From Gaiellales bacterium (lineage in GTDB: Bacteria > Actinomycetota > Thermoleophilia > Gaiellales > F1-60-MAGs149), in the NCBI GenBank assembly GCA_030831375.1, contig JAURLF010000095.1, forward strand, positions 1 through 6,760: a stretch of DNA of 6,760 bases, given 5' to 3'. Both the position numbers and the translations under genes were made by a program. Shown piece by piece: positions 1-5,820 of this stretch (its first letter is position 1; every line of letters starts with the position of its first letter). The notes under the pieces are model-generated. The model saw nothing but the letters and a program-made list of their open reading frames with translations. It had not been told where the DNA came from and made no database searches.

Positions 1-228
1 CACGTCCGCGGCTTCACCAAGAGCACCACCAGCGAGGTGGCGCACCCCGGCACATACCTGGGCGTGATCGAGAAGATCCCGTACCTGAAATCGCTCGGCG
101 TCACGGCGGTGGAGCTGCTGCCGGTGCATTACCACATCGACGAACGTTTTCTGGTCGAGCGCGGCCTGGTCAATTATTGGGGCTACAACACGCTCGGATT
201 TTTCTGCGCGGACTGGCGCTACGCGAGT
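1..228 (+). CDS. glgX: Glycogen debranching enzyme (GlgX/TreX type), internal fragment
   Basis: This is an internal fragment of a GH13 isoamylase-type debranching enzyme, which cleaves alpha-1,6 branches in glycogen in the cytoplasm. The frame is open from the first base of the window, so the gene begins upstream. Visible family blocks are HVRGFT at the left edge, then VTAVELLPVH, DERFLVERGL and NYWGYNTLGFF, in the order and spacing expected for the start of the GlgX catalytic barrel. Similarity holds to about the RYAS residues at 217-228. The next expected segment (the E-F-K..V..LH..GIEV block) is absent, and the frame continues as antisense of the next gene until a stop near 387. Hand-counted GC is about 62%, clearly below the rest of the window. 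The family call is secure; that it belongs to the same genome as its right-hand neighbours is doubtful. Confidence 0.85.
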
Positions 229-656
229 GCCGCGAGCCGCGCCTCGGCGGCGCGCAGACGCTGCGCGCTCGACTGGGCGAGGCTGCGGGCGATCAGGGGG
301 TCGACGGCGGCGAGCGACTCCAGGTCGCGTGTCGGGACGCGCAGCACCTCGCACTCGACGAGGGCCTCGACCTGCTCGGTCGCCTGATCATGGGCGTACG
401 GCAGCCGCCCGAAGACCATCCCGCAGTCGAGCAGCCCGCTCGTCAGGCAGCGGCCGTCATGGTTGACGCGCACGGCGCGCGCGACGCCGGAGACCATCAC
501 GTACGTGCACGGCTCCTCGTCGGCGACGCCGGCGATTGTCTCGCCGCGCTCGTACGTGCGCAGGTGGAACGCGCTGGCGGCGCGCGTCACGCGATCCGGG
601 GAGAGGCCCTCGAAGAAGGGCGTCTCCCGGACGACGGTGAGGATATGGGGGTTCAT
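219..656 (-). CDS. CRP/FNR-family cyclic-nucleotide-like sensor domain, C-terminally truncated
   Basis: 145 residues resembling the sensory half of CRP/FNR regulators. Residues about 12-108 form the jelly-roll domain (P-F-F-E-G-L near 13-18, YERGETI 35-41, YVMVSGVARAV 52-62, FGRL 82-85). Residues about 111-143 form the long dimerisation helix. Family members usually run to about 220-240 residues with a winged HTH next; none is present, because the frame ends at the breakpoint in a TAG from the neighbouring sequence. FGRL replaces the usual FGEL, and no Arg-Ser pair is seen in the phosphate-binding cassette, so cAMP binding as in E. coli CRP is unlikely. The ATG at 656 was chosen over a GTG at 680 because a good GGAGG lies 5 bases upstream of it. 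The native gene probably continues beyond the joint. Confidence 0.75.
   Translation of the reverse strand: MNPHILTVVRETPFFEGLSPDRVTRAASAFHLRTYERGETIAGVADEEPCTYVMVSGVARAVRVNHDGRCLTSGLLDCGMVFGRLPYAHDQATEQVEALVECEVLRVPTRDLESLAAVDPLIARSLAQSSAQRLRAAEARLAALA
222..240. other. Breakpoint between GlgX fragment and CRP-like gene
   Basis: Plus-strand GlgX similarity ends around 228 and minus-strand CRP-like similarity begins around 222-240, with no intergenic DNA between. Base composition changes at the same place, from about 62% GC to well above 70%. The TAG ending the CRP-like frame (219-221 on the minus strand) is built from the Arg-Tyr codons of the GlgX reading, so neither protein has its own end here. 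Either an assembly misjoin or a genuine deletion/recombination joint would give this. I see no IS end, target duplication or tRNA at the joint. Confidence 0.75.
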
Positions 657-661
657 GTCGG

Positions 662-666
662 CCTCC
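662..666 (-). promoter_or_regulatory. Ribosome binding site of the CRP-like gene
   Basis: GGAGG on the minus strand, 5 bases before the ATG at 656. It decides the start in favour of this ATG rather than the in-frame GTG at 680. Confidence 0.7.
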
Positions 667-678
667 GTGTGACCCGGC

Positions 679-697
679 ACCCCGCGGTGGGCGGGGT
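679..697 (-). promoter_or_regulatory. 7-bp perfect hairpin in the leader of the CRP-like gene
   Basis: The arms ACCCCGC (679-685) and GCGGGGT (691-697) flank a 5-base loop. On the minus strand the hairpin lies about 12 bases upstream of the GGAGG ribosome site. It could be a leader structure or an operator, but in DNA this GC-rich a 7-bp stem can arise by chance. The rest of the 657-796 gap shows no convincing -35/-10 pair and no U-tract terminator after the glutaredoxin gene. Confidence 0.3.
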
Positions 698-796
698 CGC
701 AGATCCATGGTGCGAGGCCGATGTTGCGCCCGTGTGAAGCCTCCGCAGGGACTCCGGGTACGCTCGGTTCAGGCCCTTAACACGAGCCGGGTGCGC

Positions 797-1135
797 CTAC
801 CCCGCGGGCGCGTCGGCAGCGAGGATGCCGGCCAGCTCGCCGTTGGCGTGCAGCTCCTCGACGATGTCGCAGCCGCCGATCAGCTCGCCGGAGACGAACA
901 GCTGCGGCGTCGTCGGCCAGCTCGAGAACGCGGTCAGCTGCTGGCGGATCCGCGGGTCCGGGAGGATGTCGACGGCGATGAACTCGACGCCGGCCTCGAG
1001 CAGGCGCTCCGCGACGCGCGCCGAGAAGCCGCAGCGCGGCTCCTCCGGCGTGCCCTTCATGAACAGGGCGATGCGGTTGCCGTTGATGATCGAGACGATC
1101 TCGTCGTAGATCTGCTCGTCGGACATGACGCTCAT
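797..1135 (-). CDS. grxD: Monothiol glutaredoxin, Grx4/GrxD (CGFS) family
   Basis: A cytoplasmic [2Fe-2S] cluster carrier of 112 residues, full length for a single-domain CGFS glutaredoxin. Key features are Lys27 in LFMKGTP, the monothiol site CGFS at 35-38, the cis-proline motif WPTTPQLF at 73-80 and the glutathione-binding GGCDI at 87-91. The family holds a cluster between two subunits, or between one subunit and BolA, with glutathione as co-ligand. The ATG at 1135 overlaps the bolA stop as ATGA and has GGAG (1143-1146) 7 bases upstream. A second in-frame ATG at 1126 has a poorer ribosome site. It ends in TAG at 797. Co-translation with bolA supports a BolA-Grx iron-sulfur or iron-sensing role. 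The symbol follows the E. coli family name. Confidence 0.93.
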   Translation of the reverse strand: MSVMSDEQIYDEIVSIINGNRIALFMKGTPEEPRCGFSARVAERLLEAGVEFIAVDILPDPRIRQQLTAFSSWPTTPQLFVSGELIGGCDIVEELHANGELAGILAADAPAG

Positions 1136-1380
1136 GCTGCGGCTCCGGGGTCGGTCGGGACGGTGGTGATGGAGAGCGCGTGGATCTCGCCCGAGTCGAG
1201 TTGCGCCTGGACGGCCGCGTAGACCATCTTGTGCTGCTCGATCAGGCTCCTGCCCGCGAACTGCGCGCACTCGACGCGGACGGCGAGGTGGTCGCCACCG
1301 GCACCCATGAAGTCCTCGACGGTGGCGCGACTTCCGGGCAGCGCACCCTCGATGAGATCCTTGACGACGCCGAGTTCCAC
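1132..1380 (-). CDS. bolA: BolA-family protein
   Basis: A small single-domain BolA protein of 82 residues, a usual length. The alpha-beta fold is visible as helix GVVKDLIEGALPG (4-16), strand with GGDHLAVRV (28-36), the family core FAGRSLIEQHKMVY (41-54) containing the conserved His50, and the C-terminal IHALSITT (66-73). His50 is the likely cluster ligand shared with the glutaredoxin partner. The GTG at 1380 puts the start just before the first family helix. No Shine-Dalgarno is visible, but TACCCT sits 6 bases upstream, so a leaderless transcript is likely. Its first 139 bases also lie within the upstream secreted-protein ORF in another frame. The stop TGA overlaps the grx ATG. The start is less certain than the family. 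Confidence 0.9.
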   Translation of the reverse strand: MELGVVKDLIEGALPGSRATVEDFMGAGGDHLAVRVECAQFAGRSLIEQHKMVYAAVQAQLDSGEIHALSITTVPTDPGAAA

Positions 1381-2462
1381 GCGCGAAGGGTAGCGCAGGC
1401 GCGTGGCAGCGCCGGGACGGGATCCGGCCGCGCACCGCGACGCACGGGCCGCGACCACGGACTCGCGGCCGGCAGGTACGGCGCCGCGCCCGGATCGTCC
1501 GTGCCGGGGTCGTAGACCAGTCGCCAGCGCGCCGCCGCCCACGCCCCGCGCGTGCGGCAGCCACCCGCGAGCGCGCCGTTTGCGCCGGACACGATGCGCT
1601 CGGTGGCACGGCAGACGGCGGTGCCGGCGCGCTCTCCCGGCAGGATGCCCTCCCAGGACAGGCGCAGGCCCGCTACGCGGGGCAGGACCGCGCTGCCGGG
1701 CCCGAGGCGCAGGTCGCGCACGAGCGGCCGGCCGGCGGCGTCGCGCCCGTCGGGCCGGGCCGCGATGCGCGCGACGATCCGCGGCCGCACCCCGACGACG
1801 CCGACCCGCACGGCCGCGGCATCGTCGCCGTCGATGACGAGCCAGGCGACGGCGTTCACCGTCGGGGCGATGGCGCCGCGGAACGCGCCGCCCGCGCCGG
1901 CGGACAGCGCGACCGCGACCTCCGGTCCCGCGGGGACCGTCGGCACGAGCCGCAGCTCCAACGCGGCGTCGGCGGGAACGGCGCCGAGGCGCCCGCGCAC
2001 CTGCAGCTCGCCGCCCGCCTCGACGGTCCAGCGCGACAGGGACGCCCACGGCGCGTCGGGGTCCGCGGGCGCCGGCAGCGGGCCGACGACAAGCCGGCCC
2101 CGCGCCCCCGCGTCGCGGCGCACGGGGCCGACCGCGGCGGAGACGGCGGCGTCCTCGCCCTCGGGGGTCTCGACGTGCAGCCGCACGCGCACCAGCCGGC
2201 CCGCGTCGTCAGGGCCGAGGCGATACTCGGAGTCGGTGGCGTCCGCGATCGGCGCGTACGTGCCGTCCGACTGCGAGCGCTCCCACACGAGCGCCGTGTC
2301 GGCCGGCTCCGCGCCCTCAAGGACGGCCGGCCCGGCGACCAGCAGGCGCCCGACGAGCGGCTCGCCGCCGATCGACGGCGCCTCGATGACCATGGGCTGC
2401 GCGTGCGCGCCGCCGGCGCCGACGGCGAGGAGCGCGAGCGCGAGGAGAGCGGCGCGCCCCAT
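1242..2462 (-). CDS. Secreted Ig-like beta-rich protein of unknown function
   Basis: 406 residues. An N-terminal signal peptide is clear: a short basic start (MGR), a hydrophobic stretch at 4-18 and an AHA|Q site predicting cleavage after residue 21. Residues about 22-115 resemble the W-E-R...ATDSEYRL...DAGRLVRVRL repeat of exported actinobacterial proteins (Trp60, Tyr80, Asp86-Gly88). Residues 120-315 are beta-rich, with a possible disulfide pair at Cys284 and Cys302. No catalytic motif was seen. The ATG at 2462 shares its first base with the TGA of the upstream gene (TGATG), so translation is probably coupled; the nearest GGAG is too far away to act. From about residue 341 AT-ending codons become more frequent, and residues 361-406 are encoded over bolA, so the true C-terminus is doubtful. 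Function unknown; it may work with the upstream membrane protein. Confidence 0.7.
   Translation of the reverse strand: MGRAALLALALLAVGAGGAHAQPMVIEAPSIGGEPLVGRLLVAGPAVLEGAEPADTALVWERSQSDGTYAPIADATDSEYRLGPDDAGRLVRVRLHVETPEGEDAAVSAAVGPVRRDAGARGRLVVGPLPAPADPDAPWASLSRWTVEAGGELQVRGRLGAVPADAALELRLVPTVPAGPEVAVALSAGAGGAFRGAIAPTVNAVAWLVIDGDDAAAVRVGVVGVRPRIVARIAARPDGRDAAGRPLVRDLRLGPGSAVLPRVAGLRLSWEGILPGERAGTAVCRATERIVSGANGALAGGCRTRGAWAAARWRLVYDPGTDDPGAAPYLPAASPWSRPVRRGARPDPVPALPRACATLRAWNSASSRISSRVRCPEVAPPSRTSWVPVATTSPSASSARSSRAGA
1387..1392 (-). promoter_or_regulatory. Candidate -10 box for a leaderless bolA-grx transcript
   Basis: TACCCT on the minus strand matches TANNNT and ends 6 bases before the bolA GTG. 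That is the spacing at which transcription would begin on the start codon. No convincing -35 is visible, as is common for actinobacterial promoters. The box lies inside the 3' part of the upstream secreted-protein ORF. Confidence 0.4.
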
Positions 2463-3562
2463 CAGCGGCAGCCGATCTCCGCGGACCCGAGCCCGCATGC
2501 GGGGGCCGGGGCCGGCGCCTCCACCTCCCGGGTGACGATGGCGGGGGCCGCGGCGGGCGCCGCCACGGCCGGAGGGGTCCGGGCGGTGAGCCCCCGCGGG
2601 GCGCGGTCCAGCGCGTCCGTGACGGCAGCGCCCTGGGCGAGGCGGCGCGCGGCCTCGAGGGCGCCAAGACGGCCGGTCTGGCCGAGTGGGCTCGTCTCCG
2701 ACGGCGCCGACTGCACCGCCTCGGGCGCATCGGCGCGGGCGGGCGGGGCGGTGCGCTCGATCACGGACGCCGTCACGAGCGCGCCGGCGGCGAGGGCGAG
2801 CAGCACGACCGCCGTCAGGCCGCCGACGAGCCGCCAGCGCACGACGCGGCGCACGAGCCGGTCGGTGCGGTCGGCCGCGTCGACGAGGACGCCGCCGCCG
2901 AGCCCGGCCTCGCGGCCGCGATGCGCGACGCCACGCCACTCGGGGCGCAGCCGGTCGATCGCCATCCAGAGCGCGTTCGGCGAGCGGCCCGTCAGCCGCG
3001 CGGCCTCCGCATAGCCGAGCTCGCGGGCGACGAGCGCGACGGCGATGTCGTCCGGCAGGCCCGTGCGTTCGACGGTGGCGCGCGCCGCGCGCTCCACGTC
3101 GCTGCGGAAACGGGTCAGGTCGACGGGGTCGCGATCCGCTCGGGCCGGCAGGTCGTCCGCGAGCGGCGCGTGGCGTGGCGCGCGCCGGCGCTCCGTGTCG
3201 GCGCGCCACGCCTCGCGGCGCACCGCGCCCTCGACGAGCAGATACGCGTGCAGCCCGTCGAGGCCGGTGCGGGCGAGCAGGCGCGTGAGCTCGCGGCCGA
3301 CTGGCTCCCACAGGCGCCGCTCGGCCTCCTCGAGCAGCTCGGCGTCGCGTCGGCCCGGCTCATCCCCGCGGGCGAGCGCGGTCGCGAGCTCGAGAGCGCG
3401 CGCGACGCCGTCGGCGATCGCGCGCCGACGCGCCTCATCCGTCGGCGCGGCCGCGCCGGGCACGCTCGCGGCCAGCGCGAGCAGCGCCGCGGGCCGTGCG
3501 CAGACGTCGCGGATGGCGTCGGCCGAGGGCCGACGCGCAGGTGCGGAGACGGGCCTCGCCAT
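2462..3562 (-). CDS. Membrane-anchored protein with sigma-region-4-like HTH
   Basis: 366 residues, not recognised as a named family. Residues about 100-130 (GLHAYLLVEGAVRREAW, then RRR) loosely resemble the end of ECF sigma region 2. Residues about 168-206 (LPDDIAVALVARELGY, then AARLTGRSPNAL and AIDRLR) resemble sigma region 4, a helix-turn-helix. A single membrane segment at about 245-267 follows basic residues (RRVVRWR), which by the positive-inside rule puts the HTH in the cytoplasm. The outer part (268-366) is Pro/Ala-rich with Cys356 and Cys365 near the end. This suggests a membrane-tethered transcription regulator or a sigma/anti-sigma-like fusion; DNA or RNA polymerase binding is inferred only. 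The ATG at 3562 is the only usual start after the in-frame murB stop and has no Shine-Dalgarno. The TGA overlaps the next ATG (TGATG). It occupies the place where ftsQ often follows murB, but its layout is not that of FtsQ. Confidence 0.65.
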   Translation of the reverse strand: MARPVSAPARRPSADAIRDVCARPAALLALAASVPGAAAPTDEARRRAIADGVARALELATALARGDEPGRRDAELLEEAERRLWEPVGRELTRLLARTGLDGLHAYLLVEGAVRREAWRADTERRRAPRHAPLADDLPARADRDPVDLTRFRSDVERAARATVERTGLPDDIAVALVARELGYAEAARLTGRSPNALWMAIDRLRPEWRGVAHRGREAGLGGGVLVDAADRTDRLVRRVVRWRLVGGLTAVVLLALAAGALVTASVIERTAPPARADAPEAVQSAPSETSPLGQTGRLGALEAARRLAQGAAVTDALDRAPRGLTARTPPAVAAPAAAPAIVTREVEAPAPAPACGLGSAEIGCR

Positions 3563-3564
3563 CG

Positions 3565-3580
3565 GGTTCGCGCCCGAACC
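3565..3580. repeat. Inverted repeat GGTTCG-N4-CGAACC, possible operator
   Basis: Perfect 6-base arms (3565-3570 and 3575-3580) sit between the murB stop and the start of the HTH membrane-protein gene, 2 bases from its ATG and overlapping the candidate -10 box. The position suits an autoregulatory operator or a small leader hairpin. No binding data are implied. Confidence 0.4.
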
Positions 3581-3582
3581 TA
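3577..3582 (-). promoter_or_regulatory. Candidate -10 box for the HTH/secreted-protein pair
   Basis: TAGGTT on the minus strand fits TANNNT and lies 14 bases upstream of the ATG at 3562, which would give a leader of only about 7 bases. That agrees with the missing Shine-Dalgarno. No clear -35 is seen. Read-through from murB is equally possible. Confidence 0.35.
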
Positions 3583-3622
3583 GTGGCGGCCAGCACGCCG
3601 CGCAGGGCGGCGGTGTGCGGGA

Positions 3623-4516
3623 TCACGGCGCGGGGATCGCGATATCACCGAGGAGCTGCACCTCGTGCTCGAGGACAACGCCGAACTGGTCCTTCGCGCG
3701 CCGGCGCGCCTCGACCATCAGGGCGACCACGTCGGCGGAGGTGGCGGAGCCGGTGTTCTCGATGAAGTTGGCGTGCTTCGGCGAGACCCGCGCCCCGCCG
3801 ACCGCGTGCCCCTTGAGGCCGCACGCCTCGAGGATCTGGCCGCTGGTCATGTCGCCGCCCGGATTCTTGAAGACGCTCCCGAACGTGCGCGCCTTGCGGG
3901 GCTGGGCGGCGCTGCGACGGTCCTGCATGGCGCGCACGCGCCCCTTGATCGCACGCGGGTCGTCGCGGACGAGGCGGATCTCGGCGCCGCTGACGACCTC
4001 GCCGGGAGCGAGGTCGGAGTGGCGGTAGGACAGGCCCAGGTCGGCCGCGACGACGCGCCGCGGCCCGTCGGGCCCGACCACGGTCGCGGCGACGAGGACG
4101 TCGGCGATCTCCGCGCCGTAGGCGCCCGCGTTCATGCGCACGGCACCGCCGACGGTGCCGGGGATCGCGCACGCGAACTCGAACCCGGAGAGGCCCGCGT
4201 CGCCGACGCGGCGCACGACGGCGGCGAGCGCAGCGCCGCCGCCGAGATGCGCCCCGTCCCCCTCCACCCGGATCCGAGCGAGATCGCCCTCGAGCCGCAG
4301 CACGAGGCCGTCGAAGCCGGTATCGGCGGGCAGCAGGTTCGAGCCGAGCCCGATCACGGCCAGGTCGAGCCCCTCGGACCGGGCCCAGGCGAGCATGGCG
4401 GCGAGCTGCGCGTCATCCGTGGGCAGGCCGAGGTAGCGGGCGGGGCCACCGGTGCCGATCGTGGTGCAGCGGCTGAGCGGTGCGTCGGGCTCGACGCCAG
4501 CGGGCGGGGCGCTCAT
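3623..4516 (-). CDS. murB: UDP-N-acetylenolpyruvoylglucosamine reductase MurB
   Basis: A cytoplasmic FAD enzyme that uses NADPH to reduce UDP-GlcNAc-enolpyruvate to UDP-MurNAc, the second committed step of peptidoglycan precursor synthesis. 297 residues, normal length. FAD-domain blocks are TIGTGGPARYL (19-29), GLGSNLL (56-62) and AIPGTVGGAVRMNAGAYG (117-134). The substrate domain carries SYRHS (163-167, with the conserved Arg165), GSVFKNPGG (213-221, with proton-donor Ser214) and LEHEVQLLG (282-290, with the catalytic Glu285). GSVFKNP and the compact length fit the type II MurB group. The ATG at 4516 was preferred over an in-frame ATG at 4528 because it makes a 4-base ATGA overlap with the murC stop. 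It ends in TGA 60 bases before the next start. Confidence 0.96.
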   Translation of the reverse strand: MSAPPAGVEPDAPLSRCTTIGTGGPARYLGLPTDDAQLAAMLAWARSEGLDLAVIGLGSNLLPADTGFDGLVLRLEGDLARIRVEGDGAHLGGGAALAAVVRRVGDAGLSGFEFACAIPGTVGGAVRMNAGAYGAEIADVLVAATVVGPDGPRRVVAADLGLSYRHSDLAPGEVVSGAEIRLVRDDPRAIKGRVRAMQDRRSAAQPRKARTFGSVFKNPGGDMTSGQILEACGLKGHAVGGARVSPKHANFIENTGSATSADVVALMVEARRRAKDQFGVVLEHEVQLLGDIAIPAP

Positions 4517-5820
4517 TCGAGCACCCACCGGCCGACCTTGTCGACGGGGCCGGCGCCGCAGCAGAGGATCAGGTCGCCCGCGCGCGCCATGCCGCGCAGG
4601 TGGTCGACGGCCGCCTTGTCGTTGACGGCGAAGCGGGCGCGGTCGCCGACGAGCTCGACGATGCGCTTCGCGCTCGCCTCAGGGTCGGGGCGGCCGCGCG
4701 CGACGTACGTCTCGAGCACGACGACGCGGTCGGCGGCGGTGAGGGCGTCGGCGAAGTCATCGGCGAAGGCGGTCGTGCGCCACGGCATGTGCGGCTGGAA
4801 CAGCACGACGAGGCGCTTGGGGTCCCGCCCGCGGGCCGCGGCGATCGCGGCCCGCAGCTCGGCGGGGTGGTGCGCGTAGTCGTCGACGACGGTGAAGCCG
4901 TACGCCGTTCCGAGCACCTCGAAGCGCCGGCCGGCCCCCGAGAACCCCTCGAGGGTGGCGAACGCCTCGTCGAGGCCGACGCCGAGGCGCTCGAGCACGA
5001 GCGCGGCCGCGCAGGCGTTGCCCGCGTTGTGCGCTCCCGGCACGGCCAGGCGCACCCGCGCGGGGCCGCGCGACGGCGCGAACGAGAGGCCGTCGCCGTC
5101 GGGCACCGGGTCGAGCGCGCGCAGGCCCTCCCCCGGTCCCACGCCGAAGCGCACGACGGCGCAGGGCGCGTCGATCGCGACGCCGTCGCCGAGCACGAGA
5201 AGCCCGTCGGGCGGCAGCCCGCCCGCCCAGTCGGCGAGCAGGCGCGTGACGTCGTCGACCGAGGCGTAGTGGTCGAGGTGGTCGAGGTCGACGTTGAGGA
5301 CGACGGCGATGTCGGCGGGCAACAGGCGCACGGAGCGGTCCGACTCGTCGCCCTCGGCGATCGCAAGGCCGCTCGCACCGCCGCGACCGTTCGTGCCGAG
5401 GTCCCGCACCTCGCCTCCGACGAGGAACGTCGGATCGAGGCCGAGCCGCTCGGCGGCGTACGCGAGCATCGACGTGGTGGTGGTCTTGCCGTGCGCACCC
5501 GTCACCACGACGCGACGCTCGTGCTCGGCGAGGATCGCCGCGAGCGCCTCGGCGCGGTGCAGGACGGGGATGCCGCGCTCGCGGGCGCGAACGACCTCGG
5601 GCGCGTCGTCGGGGACCGCCCCGGAGACGACCATCCGGTCGCAGTCATCGGCGTGGTGCGCGTCGTGCCCCGGGGAACAGGTGATGCCGGAGCGGGCGAG
5701 GTCGCGCAGGAGCTGCGTCTCCTCGCGGTCGCAGCCCGACACGGCCTCGCCGCGCTGGTGGAGGACGCGCGCGATCGCGCTCATCCCGGCGCCGCCGATG
5801 CCGACGAGGTGCGTGGTCAT
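4513..5820 (-). CDS. murC: UDP-N-acetylmuramate--L-alanine ligase MurC
   Basis: A cytoplasmic ATP-dependent ligase that adds L-Ala to UDP-MurNAc, the first residue of the peptidoglycan stem peptide. 435 residues, shorter than E. coli MurC (about 490) but intact. The N-terminal UDP-binding domain begins MTTHLVGIGGAGMSAIARVL. The central ATP domain has the P-loop GAHGKTTTT (108-116, with Ala where Thr is commoner), EGDESDRSV (156-164) and NVDLDHLDHY (176-185). The C-terminal domain has FSGAGRRFE (293-301), VDDYAHHP (312-319) and FQPH (341-344). The ATG at 5820 overlaps the murG TGA as ATGA and follows a GGAGG about 4 bases upstream. It overlaps murB in the same way at the other end. This coupling fits stoichiometric production of the Mur pathway enzymes. 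Confidence 0.97.
   Translation of the reverse strand: MTTHLVGIGGAGMSAIARVLHQRGEAVSGCDREETQLLRDLARSGITCSPGHDAHHADDCDRMVVSGAVPDDAPEVVRARERGIPVLHRAEALAAILAEHERRVVVTGAHGKTTTTSMLAYAAERLGLDPTFLVGGEVRDLGTNGRGGASGLAIAEGDESDRSVRLLPADIAVVLNVDLDHLDHYASVDDVTRLLADWAGGLPPDGLLVLGDGVAIDAPCAVVRFGVGPGEGLRALDPVPDGDGLSFAPSRGPARVRLAVPGAHNAGNACAAALVLERLGVGLDEAFATLEGFSGAGRRFEVLGTAYGFTVVDDYAHHPAELRAAIAAARGRDPKRLVVLFQPHMPWRTTAFADDFADALTAADRVVVLETYVARGRPDPEASAKRIVELVGDRARFAVNDKAAVDHLRGMARAGDLILCCGAGPVDKVGRWVLE

Noticed and set aside
177..737. Long plus-strand open frame of 186 codons across the CRP-like gene
   Set aside because: It is an antisense shadow in GC-rich DNA; the minus strand has a clear domain match and a good ribosome site.
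770..800. Possible terminator hairpin after the glutaredoxin gene
   Set aside because: Only a 5-base GCTCG/CGAGC pairing with a long loop and no U-tract; not supportable.
1381..2049. Extension of the bolA frame upstream, making a secreted-protein/BolA fusion
   Set aside because: The upstream frame is Arg-rich shadow sequence without domain character; the family starts right after the GTG at 1380.
1552..2535. 327-codon plus-strand open frame opposite the secreted protein
   Set aside because: It is low-complexity Ala/Arg/Ser/Pro without domains; the minus strand carries a signal peptide and a coupled start.
2463..3311. N-terminal extension of the secreted-protein frame back to 3311
   Set aside because: That part is an Arg/Ala/Pro-rich shadow of the HTH gene; the signal peptide starts exactly at the ATG at 2462.
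2462..3562. FtsQ, expected after murB
   Set aside because: The membrane segment is near residue 245-267 with an HTH before it; FtsQ has an N-terminal membrane helix followed by a POTRA domain.
3435..3626. 63-codon minus-strand frame starting with a GTG that overlaps the murB stop
   Set aside because: It overlaps the start of the HTH gene in another frame, is Arg/Ala-rich and shows no motif.
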